A stretch of 64,000 nucleotides of DNA from Chelydra serpentina (Eukaryota > Chordata > Testudines > Chelydridae): assembly GCA_037349315.1 (NCBI GenBank), contig JBAIAC010000027.1, positions 6,479,001-6,543,000 on the forward strand, in the 5' to 3' direction. Every line of letters begins with the position of its first letter. The first letter of the stretch is position 1. A model generated the notes under the pieces. That model saw only the letters and a program-made list of their open reading frames with translations. It had not been told where the DNA came from and did no database searches. Below, in pieces: positions 43,331 through 55,480 of this stretch. The translations under genes were made by a program, and so were the position numbers.

Positions 43331-43437
43331 GTAGGAAGGAAGGAAGGAAGGAAGGAAGGGGGGGGGGGGGGAGGGAGGGCGGGGGGGGGGGAGAGAGAGA
43401 GAGAGAGAGAGATATGGATGGATGGATGGATGGATGT
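43331..43437. repeat. Compound microsatellite
   Basis: (GGAA)n, a G-run with GAGGGAGGGC, a second G-run, (GA)n, then (TGGA)n, all contiguous, ending just before a Cry I SINE. Open frames here are compositional. Confidence 0.9.
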
Positions 43438-43445
43438 GATTTTGT

Positions 43446-43623
43446 GGGGGAGGGATAGCTCAGTGGTTTGAGCATTGGCCTGCTAAACCCAGGGTTGTGA
43501 GTTCAATCCTTGAGGGGGCCATTTGGGGATCTGGGGCAAAAATTGGGGATTGGTCCTGCTTTGAGCAGGGGGTTGGACTAGATGACCCCCTAAGGTCCCT
43601 TCCAACCCTGAGATTCTATGATA
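43446..43623 (+). repeat. Cry I turtle SINE, full length
   Basis: A tRNA-Lys-like head (GGGATAGCTCAGTGGTTTGA, A box; GGTTGTGAGTTCAATCC, B box) leads to the family middle (GGGGCAAAAATTGGGGATTG) and the CR1-like 3' tail (GGGGGTTGGACTAGATGACC, TCCCTTCCAACCCTGAGATT, CTATGAT). About 178 bp. This SINE type is characteristic of cryptodiran turtles, which is the best single clue to the host. Confidence 0.9.
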
Positions 43624-43699
43624 TCCTAGCACATTTTCATGTACGTGAATTCCTTTTTGGGATGCTGTAGGTTCTATTCGATGCAGTGGGTTTGAATCT

Positions 43700-43825
43700 C
43701 TGTTACATTTGTATTTTGGTAGCGCTTAAAAGCCACAATCAGGTTGGGCCTCGTAGTGCTAGATGCTGCACAAGCACATAATACATGAAATCCTCCCCGC
43801 CATGAAGAACTTTCAGTCTAAACAA
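43700..43825. repeat. Dispersed repeat (GGTAGCGCTTAAAAGCC / CTAGATGCTGCACAAG)
   Basis: Same family as 31320-31520 and 59430-59575. Confidence 0.5.
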
Positions 43826-44754
43826 TGCTATCTTCCCCATTTGTTGCTGTGAGGGGCTTTGGTTGGGTTTTTTTAGAGTCATACTTTCTTTGGTGCCTTT
43901 GTTTTTGCAGTCTCTCTTCATCGCAGCCCCCCTTTGGTGCAGTTACGGGGTTGGCTCCTGCATTCCTGTGCAGGCCCAAAAATTGCCACTGAAATTGATG
44001 GGAACAGGCTTGCCCCAAGGGCGAAATGCTCAACTGGTATAAATCAGTGTAGCTCCATTGAAATCAGTGGAGCTACCTGATTTACATCAACTGATGTTCT
44101 GGCTCATAGTCTTGTTTAGTATGCTACAGGAGATTCCATTCCTTACTTCACCCTCAGCCATTTTTCCCTCTTGTTCTTGCCCTGGGCCTAGGTTTCTGCA
44201 GAGATGTGTTGTCGTGAAATATTTCCTTTAGGGTGGATGTTTGGGAGCTGAAATGTACAGAGTTATAATAATCTTGTTGCTCATTAAGGTGCCGTTCCTT
44301 CAGGATTTCTCTTTGCATTATCTGAGGTGTGTGCCTCCGGCTTGCTGTTTTTACTAATATTTCTATTCAGTTATACTTGGCACTGTACAGGCTCCTTAAA
44401 ACCTTCTCGATGCAGCGAATGGTTTCTCAAAAAGGGAATGGACCTGGAAGCCTTGCACAGGCAAAGTTCATTGGCGTTTGCCTTGTTTCTAAAACTAACC
44501 TGCCAAATGTTTTCAAGAACTGAATTGTCTTGTGGCTGCTTTGCACACATTATTTTTCCTTTGATGCTGGCACCTAAATAGCTTGCCTTGTGTAGCTCAT
44601 AGCAAGATCCCACTGACTGGCCTTTGTTATAAGTTGTTGCTCTTGGCATTTCTTAAAGTCTGGTTTCAAATTGTTTTTCCAAAGACAGAATCTGTGTACC
44701 TTTTTACATTAATAAAATAGAGGACTTGTTTATTTGGGAAAGATGCAGTGGTAC

Positions 44755-45012
44755 AACCTGAGGTGTGAATTTAAACCGGTAGACTTAAACTAAATCAAAC
44801 CTCTGTTTAGACACACTGATTTTGGTATGGGAGTGGCTTTTTTCAGTTCAGCATAAATTGATTGAGAAAAGATTTAAGTTTAAACCAAAGTAAGCCCCCC
44901 TACCCCCAAACTAAAATAAGAGCATCCACATGGATTTACACTGGTTTAACTATATTGGTTTAAAAACTGATTACATGAAACCGTTGCAATTTTTCCATGT
45001 AGACAAGGCCAG
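44755..45012. mobile_element. MITE with ATGTAGACAAGGCC end
   Basis: The interior has inverted words (GAATTTAAACCGGTAGAC and CTGGTTTAACTATATTGGTT). The right end is TTCCATGTAGACAAGGCC. The left end is decayed. Confidence 0.4.
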
Positions 45013-45029
45013 AGAAAAAAGTTGGCATA

Positions 45030-45300
45030 GAGGTTAAGTAAGGTATTGGTCTGGGACTTGAGAGATAACGCAAATATTCGCTCTGCCACAGATTTTCTGT
45101 GTGACCTTGGGCAAGTCACTTAATCTTTCTGTGCCTCAGTTCCCCTTCTGTAAAATGGGGATAGTAACACTTCCATTCTCCCACCTGTTTATTTAAATTG
45201 TAAGCTCTTCAGGACCGGACTGTCTATTTCCATCTGTTTGTATAGTGCCCAGCAAACATTTCATATTAAGGCCTTTTGGTGTAACTGTAATACAAATGAA
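45030..45300 (+). repeat. MIR-like SINE
   Basis: Core GTGACCTTGGGCAAGTCACT, CCTTCTGTAAAATGGGGATA, tail TTGTAAGCTCTTCAGGACCG, TTTGTATAGTGCCCAGC. Confidence 0.75.
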
Positions 45301-46519
45301 TAATACATTGTGATCATCTGTGTTTTGTGTTGAATTCTTGACATTTTGCCTTCATTTAGCCTGATTTTCAAAGGTGCTGAGCACTCATGTTTCCTGTTGC
45401 AAACCAGGGAAGATGTGGGTGCTCAGAATCCCTGCAACAGACTGGTTATGCTTAATTATATTTTCCCCTCCAACTCTTAATTGAGAAAATAAAACCCTGG
45501 TCAAGCAAACAATTATTATTTTGTGAAACACAGCTCGTTGGATCTCAGATTCTTTGTAGTCATCAAATTTAGAGGTGAGAGCTGTCTATTAGGTGACATT
45601 GAAACAATTGGTTGCTGAAGAATAGTAATGCTTTTCTGGTAGATATATAGCATTTTAGTTTCCTGTGCAGATTGAGTCAGTTTTAATATAGTAATAAAAA
45701 AGGCTAGGGATAAAGAAAGGTTCATATGAATCTTTTCCCTGTATTTCAGGTTGTTATTAAGGAAAACCCTTGTTCTGTCCATTAGGTGGTGCCCACTATG
45801 CATTTTTGCATTTGTGGAGGAAAGAAAGATTCTAGAGACTTAGAAGCAAACAAAATCCATCCTTGTTAACATCAGGAGAGGAGAATAGAGCCATTTCTTT
45901 ATTCTTGTCATATAGGTAGATATATATATTTTTCTACGTACTAACTGATTTTTGGATGTAATTAGTTGGTAAGGGGAGGCTCATCTTTAAGTTTGATTTG
46001 ATCCTGTATGTATGCTGAGAAATGACTTGTAATTTCAAGTGTAAGAATAGTAAAGCAAAGTTACACATTAACAAAGAGGCAGTTCTAAATAACGTGAACA
46101 TGTTTGACAGTTATTTGGCCCATTTCCGGAAGGTTCCAAAAGTGCTTTGCAGACACTACACCTACAGCAATTCTGATACATAATTATAGGTAAGTGGAGA
46201 CTGATGGGAACTTTTGGAACATTACATTATTCTATTATCCTCCTGTTGTTATTGTTTATTGCCACCCAGCTCCTGTCTGTTGTGAAGTCCCAATCCTGAC
46301 TTCCTGATATCACAACATGCTGATGTGTAAACAGTGGCTTCCCACTATCATAGAAGGAAGAAATGCATTTGGAAGTGAGAGGATATAGAGGTCAGAATGT
46401 GAGAATGTAAAGCCAAATCTTGCTGCTCTTCCCCTTAGAAGTCAGTCATGCCTACTCACATGCGGAAGCCTAACAGAAGTTGACTTTAAGTTTGTGAAGA
46501 GCTTAGAGATGGAGAAAGA

Positions 46520-46700
46520 CTTATTAGGTCTCTCTGGCCAGTGCATAATTGTTCCCTATTGTATGTACAGTTGCAAGTGCTTTGTTCAATCTTGTTTTTA
46601 AATGTGTCAAGCAGTGAGGTTTCCACCTGTTCTCTTGGTAGATTATTTCATAGGTTTTATAGATCTCACTATTAGTTTGCCCGTGCATATCAAAAATAAG
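46520..46700 (-). repeat. Old CR1 fragment
   Basis: TTCAATCTTGTTTTTAAATG, GTTTCCACCTGTTCTCTTGG, TAGATTATTTCATAGG resemble the reverse of a deeper part of CR1 than the usual 3' end. Confidence 0.4.
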
Positions 46701-48149
46701 AAACTGTAGTTGTTTATCTTGTAGTTTAATTGCATTTACCAAAAGGGATGACAGACTCCTTGCTTTCTTCTCTGTTTTTTCTCATTCTTGTGCTCTCTAA
46801 AAGAGCACTCTTTTATGCTCTTTTTTTGGTAATCTGATTTGGCAACAGAGGATCAAAAGACAAGGTCTGGCCATGGCGTATAGTGTACATTTCATGGTAG
46901 CAACATTGTTTTTTATTTTTTTTAATGAGTCTGTGTATTTAACACTGCTGGATCTCTGTGGAAATGCATCGGGTGTGCTAGTGACCATATTAGGTCTAAT
47001 GAAGACATAGGGTAGGGGTATGAATAGACACGCGTGTGTACACATGTACATGGGCATGATTCAAAATGCCAGCTCCACAAATTCACTGAGTACTTAGAAT
47101 TATATATCTGTTCTTGTATTTATATGTGCTGTATTAAAAGTATTGTAAGCATATTAACACCCAGTCGGGACTGCGTTCCCTGTTCTCTAGGGTTCTTCCT
47201 ATCCCACGGAGGGAGGGTCGCTAGATGCTGTCACTCTTGTTTCACTGTGCTGAGATGCATGTCCTTTCACTGCAGCAGTTGACCAGGTGGCTGGGATAGT
47301 CACGATCATTTGCCATCAGAATTTCTCTCCATATTTTGACCCCTATCTTTCAAGATGCTGAAAGCTTACCTAAGAAGCGCTGAGCACCCTTGAATCCCAT
47401 TGAGATCAACAGGAGCCAAGGGTCTTTGGCCCCCTGGCAGGATCATGCCCTTTGAGACAGAGCTCTGTGCTATCTCATTTGCCCCCTGATTTAATAAATG
47501 CAATTCATTAATTGGATCATTGCCTTCTTCTCTAGTTAATTTCCTGGGTATTTTTAAATGTTAAAATGTAGTTTTTATAGTCTTTCATTATTTTTAGCCT
47601 TGAGCTTGAATATAATTGTCCCTGTAATGTAACTGTAAAAAACTCCCGGCTTCATATCATAAAGGAAGTTATTAATTGTCATTTTTGTGTACATCTGCGA
47701 GATCAAAACATGTTGGCTGATTACTTCTGTTTGTACATACCATCTCTTTGATACTTCGATATGAATAACGTGAGTGTGTAATTTGAAAGTCAATTCTTCC
47801 CTCCCTGCTGCTTGTCATGGATTATTTTCAGGAACATATTTACCAAATTGATTTTAAAATTTAGTAATTGCCCTTCTGCAATGATTTTTCAATAGTCAAA
47901 GTGTCTAAGCACACTGGCAAAATATTTTCCTCATTAGTTCAGTAGATACTTCATCTACATTGTGTCTTTGCCCAGACAAAGCTGAGTACATCTGTTTCAT
48001 GCCCAATTGTCACTGTTCAAGGGGGGCACTATTTAAAGGGACTCTGTACATTTAGTTTAAGTCTCAAATTTAGGTTTTGTGCTTTAAAACAAAAACCAAA
48101 AAACCCCCACAACCCAAAACCTCTTTCTAAAATCAGATATTTGTCCCAA

Positions 48150-48280
48150 TGAGATTTCCATGTATACTTGGATTGGAAGCTCCTTGGGAACAGAAACTGT
48201 CTTCCTGTTCTGCGTTTGTACAGCGCCTAACACCAAGGGGTCCTGGGGCTTTCACAAGATAAATAACAATAATTAATAAA
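48150..48280 (+). repeat. MIR-like SINE tail
   Basis: TGGAAGCTCCTTGGGAACAG, GTTTGTACAGCGCCTAACAC, ending in ATAAATAACAATAAT. Confidence 0.55.
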
Positions 48281-49117
48281 TTCTAACACTTGTGTGCACA
48301 AGTGATAGTACTGTGTGCAGCCGATGTTAGTGCCAATTTAGGTGTTCACACGTGCAAAATTGCACATACACAAATGGAGGCTACTTCTAAAAATACAAAT
48401 ATATTTTATTTTCAATGGGAAGCTTTAAAATTTTTAAAATTAATGTAATCATTTCCCCGCCCCCGCCCTCCCACGTTAGGAATCTGGCCAATATCGTTTT
48501 AGTGCAGGAGAACTGCCTTGACTGTAAAGTGAAAGGGAAACCGTTCCATTTTCATTGCTCAAAGTGAATGAAGTGCAGAAGGTAAACAGACCGTGCAAAT
48601 GGTGAAAAGTAAAGGAGGTTTGAAGGCTGAGAATGTCAAAGCTGCCTAAGGGATCTGAACACTCAAATTCCATTAATTGTAATGGGCCCAATTCAGGAAA
48701 GCATTTAAGAATGTGCTTTTATCGTAAAACTCTCCAAAAAGTCGACAGTGATTAGGCAGCTGGTGTGCTAAGACCACTGCCCATCATGCTGACCTATATT
48801 GTCTCTTTGTTTCCTGGTGCTCTCACATCTGTCTGTATCCACCTGTTGTTTCTTCCCATATACTTAGAGTGCAAATACTTTGGGGGCAGGAACCATCTCT
48901 TCGGTTTGTTTGTACAGCACCTTGAGGTCCTGATCCATGACCGTGGCTCCTGAGCACGACTGCAAGACAAGTAATAATACGTAAGTCCCTTCCTATTCAA
49001 GAAAGTACTTAAGCATGTGCTTCAGGTGCGTGGACTTCAGTGGAACTTAGGTACATGTCTAAAGCTAAACACATAGTTAAATGCTTTGCCTAACTGGGGC
49101 CACTGTGTCCAGGTCTC

Positions 49118-49325
49118 TTTGGACATGTCTGCACGGCCATAAAGCCACCGTGGGCTTGTGGGGCTGTACAATTGCAATGTAGACATACGGGCTCGGGACC
49201 CTCCAGCCGGAGCCTGAACATCTACTCTGCAATTTTATAGCCCTGCTGTCAGAGCCCCTTGAGCCCGAGTCAGCTGACATGGCCAGCTGTGGGAATGTTA
49301 CTGCAGTGCAGCCGTACCCTCAGGC
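49118..49325. mobile_element. GC-rich MITE (GGACATGTCTGCAC ends)
   Basis: The left end TTGGACATGTCTGCACGG and the inverted right end CCTGAGGGTACGGCTGCAC are recognisable. Between them are GCTCGGGACCCTCC and GAGCCCGAGTCAGCTGACAT. Same group as 33900-34125. Confidence 0.5.
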
Positions 49326-50415
49326 GTCTTTGACCATCTCTGCCGACACGTTCTTTCAGGTTCAATCCGGTAACGTTTTGTATCTGTCATTCAGTGAAGG
49401 ATTTAACAATAGATACCTTTTTGTGTAATCTTGGCCGTACCCCCTTGTAACAAACATCCAGTGCATATCAAATTCTTGTTTCTTGTTATGATATCTTAAA
49501 AGGGATATAGATGTCATATTTGTTTTAGATATGTCATAGCTGTTTAGTGAACAAAGTTCTCCGAGTTTTCCGTTTACCCAGTGCAAGCACTCTGTCAATA
49601 CAGTGCACAAAGCGGATGTGTATTTTTTTGCCACAATTATAACATAATCTTGATAGCCTCTAAGCTTACTAACCAAGCTGCAACACTGAGCCTGTTGTGA
49701 TAGGCCTGTTTTTATTGGCTCTTCCACAATTAAAATTTCTAAGACAGATGGAAAATCCCCCACCGAACTCCAGCGCTCTGCCTCATGCTAGGTTAAATTC
49801 AGCCTGGGTGTAACACCGCTCTCTTAGCTTTAGAAGGGTTAATACTCACTTCCACTTGGTTTGACTTTGGCCCCTTATTCAGTGTTTTGATAGCCGTACA
49901 GGGAAGTTTACACATATATACCCCATCTCTCGTGCATACTCTGCATGTTAATTTCTTTGAGGCTCACACATGTCCCTTTCCAGAGGTGATGCCAATTAAC
50001 CTTCTCCCTCTAAACCCTAAAGCATACAAACATTAAATGTGAAAACAACATACACACAATGCCCCCAACCCTAAGTTGTGAACAAATCCCACCTTGTTCT
50101 TATTTTTGGAAATGTAAAAATGATTTTGCAGTAACCTGGGTAGTTGTTTGTTGTTCTGATTTGAAGTGTAAAGTCTGGAAATCAGTGTAACGTGATTCTG
50201 TTTTGTCTTGGAGAGGATGACTGGTTAATGTTACTAAAATACTTAGGTCCCAATCCTTCATTCAGAGCTGCTAGTGCTGATCCCTATTCTCATATAGATT
50301 CCCACCGAGACTCCCCATGGATGCATGCTTTTGGATCTGATGCTGGATTGGTACTTAGGTCCTGATCCAGCAGTCTATCACTGTTCACATTGACTTCACT
50401 GGCCCTAAGTTCAAT

Positions 50416-50557
50416 GGGCCAGATTTTTAAAGGTATTTCCGTGTCTAAAGATGCAGTGAGATTTTCAAAAGTGCCCAAATGTCTGTCTCCCATTGAAAAT
50501 CCCGTTAGGTGTCTATCTGCATCTATAGTAGTCTAAATACCTTTAAAAACCTGGCCC
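50416..50557. mobile_element. Palindromic MITE, 142 bp
   Basis: The left end GGGCCAGATTTTTAAAGGTA and inverted right end GGGCCAGGTTTTTAAAGGTA match at 22 of 23 positions. The interior is TTTCAAAAGTGCCC and related words. Confidence 0.7.
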
Positions 50558-51056
50558 CGTGTATCCTCCATTCCTATTAATGAGAGTTGAGAAGATTTAG
50601 CACGTCCCAGAATTGGGCCCTTAAAGAGCTTTTTAAAAAGTTCCTCTTCCTACTTTTTCCTGAAGCTGTTTTCAAAAAAGTTACCTAGTCATTATTTTGT
50701 TAGCCGTATCATGTTTGTTAAACCCAACGCCTCACCCATTCAGTATCCCAGGTCCCCACCATTGTTAATTGTCCCAAGTTTGTTTGTGTCAGCCTTATAA
50801 AGAGGCCGTGATGAAAATATTGCTTGTTGATTCATTTTGCAGACTGTTCTTCCTGAATAAATGATACCTCTGGGTACTGTGTTGAATCCTCCAGCCGCAC
50901 CGTAGTGATAATCGGAGTTTGTAAATGTAATCAACCTTGAGGTCTTGTTACTTCCACAGGTGCAATTAACATTACCATCTGCTAATCCATGATTAACGAT
51001 GTTTACAAATATGCTACAACATGTTAAAATGTGCCTGTACTCTTTTCCCCCCCTCA

Positions 51057-51080
51057 CTTTGTGTGTGTGTGTGTGTGTTA
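51057..51080. repeat. (TG)n microsatellite
   Basis: About ten TG units within TTTGTGTGTG...TTACC. Confidence 0.9.
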
Positions 51081-52114
51081 CCATTAGAAGTGGGAGCACG
51101 GAAGGAATTTCCCGGTGGAGGGTTCTCAATACTCCGCCATTAATTCACAGGACATTTTGTTTTCATTATTTAAAAGTGCTGTTAAACTCCAAACCAGCTG
51201 TAGGAATGACAAGTTCAAATCAAAAGGTCGCTGCCGCTAAATGGGATTTAATTGCATGGGGGTTGGGGCACTAACTGATGAATCTGAATAATAAAACTTT
51301 GTTGGAAGCGACATATGGCGTGGTTTAAAGTAAATTTTTATTGATCATCCCACAACTGATGTGTTAATGAAATGGCAGTGTTCGCTTTCAGTTTGATATT
51401 GATGTTGAGTTTTAATAATGTCACATAGGAATATAGTGGCACATGGCTTTTAATGGGAGTTTTTATAAAAAAAGTTGTTTTTTATTAGTTGCGTTTTTCT
51501 TTTTAACAAACAAAGGAATTGATTACAGCTCAAATACATGTCCTTCAGATCTATGTTATATGTAATTTTTCTTTAATTGGTAGAAGCATTAAAAAGCCAT
51601 CGTATTTGCCAGTGAAACTTGTTAAATTCCATGATATTGAAGTGTGATATTATTCTCTGTAAGACTTGTGTTACTCAAATATTGTATACAATCAGCTTTT
51701 GTTTGCTACAGACATATTTTTGTTATACACTGTGTATATACATGGAATATTGCATCAATATTAACATTAAGGAACATTCATTTTTGACACACAAGGTCAA
51801 AACATTATTTGGTTACATGGGAAGGTTATTGAACCTCACTATCCTTCAGTTTCACCACTGGTAAAATTAGGATATTATAAGGCTAAAATTCAAGAAGTTT
51901 TGGGTTTTCAAGAGAGTTTAGGGAAGTCAGGCACCTAGCTCTCATTAAATTTTCAGTGCAATTTGGGCATTTAATTCTCCTGAATTATTTGAAAAATCCC
52001 AGCCTAATATTTGTAAATTGCTTTGAGATCCTCAGATGGAAGTTGCTATGGAAAGACATATTGTTATTATGCGCATAATTACTAGGTTTACCAGGGTCTA
52101 TTAAGAAAGCCAGT

Positions 52115-52262
52115 AATATAGAATCATAGAAATATAGGGCTGGAAGAGACATTGAGAGGTCATCAAATCTAGCCCCGAGCAATGAAGAAGGACCAAATAA
52201 ACCTAGACCATCCCTGGGAGGTGTCTGTCCAACCTGTTCTTAAAAACCTCCCTTGGAAGATC
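52115..52262 (-). repeat. CR1 3' tail, minus strand
   Basis: AGAATCATAGAAATATAGGG, CTGGAAGAGACATTGAGAGG, TCATCAAATCTAGCCC and GGAGGTGTCTGTCCAACCTG are the reverse of the CR1 end. Confidence 0.8.
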
Positions 52263-53146
52263 TGTCGTGCTTACGTTTTTGAGAACATGGTATGTAGCAT
52301 AGTTTTACTATAGCTGAACATTGTTTGCATTGATTTGCATCACCTAGTGTACTATTTTGTTTTAAAGTTGTTTGTGGTTAATGGATTTGGTAATTACGTG
52401 TGACCAGCCATACTAAACGGTTGTTTGGTGACTCAAATTGGGGATATTCATTGTTCACGTGACTGAAATCAGATCTGGTACCATTCTTCTGCGTAGAACG
52501 GATTACATCCTCAGGCCAGTTTGATCTCTATGGATATCAGTGCAAGAACATCATTGCCTATTGTCCTATTTCGATTAGGTCTGATCCTGTGTCCACCTAA
52601 GTGAATGGCACTTAAATGGACAAAAAATTATCATTGACTTAAATGGATGCAAGATTAGACCCATAGTCTTTTTTGGATCCAATCCAGGTTTAGTAAAAAT
52701 ATAAGTGGAAGGTTTTTACAGTTCTTCTACTCAGATCAAACTGACCCCAAGGGTTGACCTAGTGTCTAGATTGTCCCCATATTGATGAGGATGAAGTGGA
52801 AGCACAATGAGATTAAATGACATCCAAATCCAATCTGATCTCAATCTGGAAGTTCATGAGAAAAATGCTACCATGCCTGTTCAGATCATGCTGATCCCAG
52901 GAATCAATCCACGTTCCTCAAGGAAATTCACAGTTAATCATAAACTATGAGAGAATTTTCCTTTGAGACTGGCTTGGTTCCAGAAAGTCAGTACAGTTCA
53001 CACCGATGTAAATCTAGGTATAAATGAGAGGAGAATCATGTCCCAAAAGCCTGTGAAATGGTGTATTTTGAACTTGGCTAGTTTTTGTTCACGGGGCTGT
53101 TTTAGCAGTGAACAAATCTCACCACCAGAGTAAAAACGGGAGAAAG

Positions 53147-53372
53147 GAAGGATGGTACAGTGGTGTGAGTGCTAGCCTGGGCCTTAGGAAACCTGGGTTC
53201 AATTTACTACTCTGTCATAGACTTCTGGTTTGACTGAGGGCAAGTCATTCATTCTTTCTGTGCCTCAACTCCCCATCTGTAAAATGGAGCTAATAGCACC
53301 GCCCTACCTCTCAGGGGTCTGGCGAGGATAAAGATTATAAGATGCTCGGAAACTATGGTAATGGGAGCCTTA
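53147..53372 (+). repeat. MIR-like SINE, well preserved
   Basis: A box TGGTACAGTGGTGTGAGTGC, B-box-like GGGTTCAATTT, core CCCCATCTGTAAAATGGAGC, tail GGGGTCTGGCGAGGATAAAG. Confidence 0.8.
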
Positions 53373-54709
53373 TACCTCATCATGACAAATGTCCCAAAGA
53401 AAGTGCATGTCTGTTTGTCCCTCCATCTATTGCCCTGGTGCCCTTCATGAAAAGTAATACCTGCCCAAGTATGGAGAGATGCAACAATTGTGCCCTTTGA
53501 ACTCAATAAAAATAGCTGTTGATAGATTCTGAATTGTGGAAAGCTTTCAATGCTACTTTTCTTTAGCACTGGAATTATTCTGCTAACAAACTGTATATGT
53601 TTAGAGTAAGTGCAGCGTATGGCACTTATTGAAACCAGCAGTCTTGGACATAACATGCTGGAGTTCCAATATAATTACCCTTCTCTTGTCTTTTTTCTTA
53701 CTTGGTTTTTTTCCCCCCAGGTGTAAAACGGAGTGTGCATTACTGGTCTATGTCTATTAAACAATCACTCCTTATTTGCCTAGCATGTGACTTAAAATAT
53801 GGGGAAAGGTAATTGAGTTGCATGTAATGCTTGCTTATAATCAATAGTTTATATATTTTAAAGTGTAACAATGCGGCATGAATTTGATGCAAAGTTAATG
53901 CTGCCAATTTTTTTAGTTGGCCTGTTTTAAAAGCTGCAAAATCAGCAAAGTTTTTCATGTGCTCAATAAGTGATGGGTCAGCTGTTTTCTTTGAACATCT
54001 AAAAATTAGATCCCTTACGTCATGTAGATACTAAGATCCTGGAGCTGCTTTCCTTTGAGCGCCAATTTCACAGAGCAAAAGGTCTCCTAGTTCAGCACAG
54101 ATGTATACGTCTTAAACATTTTTTAAAAATGTCTCGGGCTAAAGCTTTTTGTTCTTAATCCAAATGTCTCGAACTGTTGGAAAATAACATTCAGGTCAAG
54201 AATTATTTATACTGTGGCTGCTTTGGACACTGATTGCACAAATTTATCAGCTCACTACAAAAGTTGCATCACTGTGATGAGGGCGTTTGTGTGCAGATGA
54301 ATAATAGTACTTGGCACTAATATTTATTTATTTATTTAGATGTATGCAGAATTAAAAAGGGGCTTCTACTGCAGGGGCAATGAGGGTCTTGTATAGACTA
54401 CAGAAACAAGTCAAACCTGTAAAACACCAAACTCCATTCCCCGCCCCCGCCGATCTCCTTTAAAAAAAAAAAAATCTCTCTGCAGCACCAAGTGCAAGTA
54501 GATGCATCTTGCAGTGTGTGCCCTGAAGGTCAGGAGACCTGGGTTATTTAGGACTGAGAGTAGCTTGTTGCAAAGAAAGGGCCACTCACAGAGCATGCTC
54601 TACAATTAGCCCTTGCTCCTTTAAATTGGGATATATTAATACCTACCTAGTGTGTATGTATAATATATGTAAATGTGTGTGCGTGCATATGTATACTGTG
54701 TATATTTGC

Positions 54710-54905
54710 TTTTTGTCCCTAGATCTCAAAGTTCTTCACAAAGAAGGCTGCGTATGATCATTACCATTTCACAGATGGAGCAAGTGAGGCACAGAGGGGT
54801 GAAATGATCTCCCCGAGGGCAAGAGTGAGTCAGTGTCAGAGCTGTGAATAAAATCCAGATCTCCTGACTCATCTTCCCGGGCCCTTTTCACTGCACCATA
54901 CCACT
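54710..54905. repeat. MIR-like 3' segment
   Basis: ATTACCATTTCACAGATGGA, GTGAGGCACAGAGGGGTGAA and CAGATCTCCTGACTC are the conserved MIR/CORE tail words. Confidence 0.6.
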
Positions 54906-55304
54906 CCTTCAAAACTGCCCGGTAGGACAGTACATCCCGGCGAAAATGTTATATCCTGAGAGTTGATATCAAAACACGCATTACTGTCAGCAGGATTCAG
55001 GTGCCATTGAGTAAGGTCCCACTGGTCCCTGCTGCCCCGGGAAGGCAACCACATGCCTCCACATCCAGCTTTACCTTAAGCTTTACCTTTACACAGTCAA
55101 GAACTGATGTTCAAATGAATCTGACTCATCCACCTGCCACTTTTTTGAATCACTCTCAGAGAGATTTCCCCTCTTAAACAGATGTCTTGCAATTAATTGT
55201 CCTCCATATCGCAGAGCAGGCATGATGAATTATCCTCTCCCCAATGTTGTTCCTGCAGCCTCATTGTTTAAGGTGGTCATCTTGACTGGTCTGCTGCCTA
55301 CGGC

Positions 55305-55480
55305 GGTGTTGTCCAATGGTTATAGTAAGGGTCTGGGGATGCTGGGTTCTATTCCTAGTTTTGCCTAGTTACTTACCTGACTGGCAAGAGTGGTGTGTGT
55401 ATGTTGAGAGGCTTAATTAATGTTTGTATAGGGCTTTGAGATCCTCAGATGGAAGATGCGATAGATGTGCATAGTGTTAT
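55305..55480 (+). repeat. MIR-like SINE fragment
   Basis: GTTGTCCAATGGTTATAGTA, GCTGGGTTCTATTCC and the tail GGGCTTTGAGATCCTCAGAT. Confidence 0.6.
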
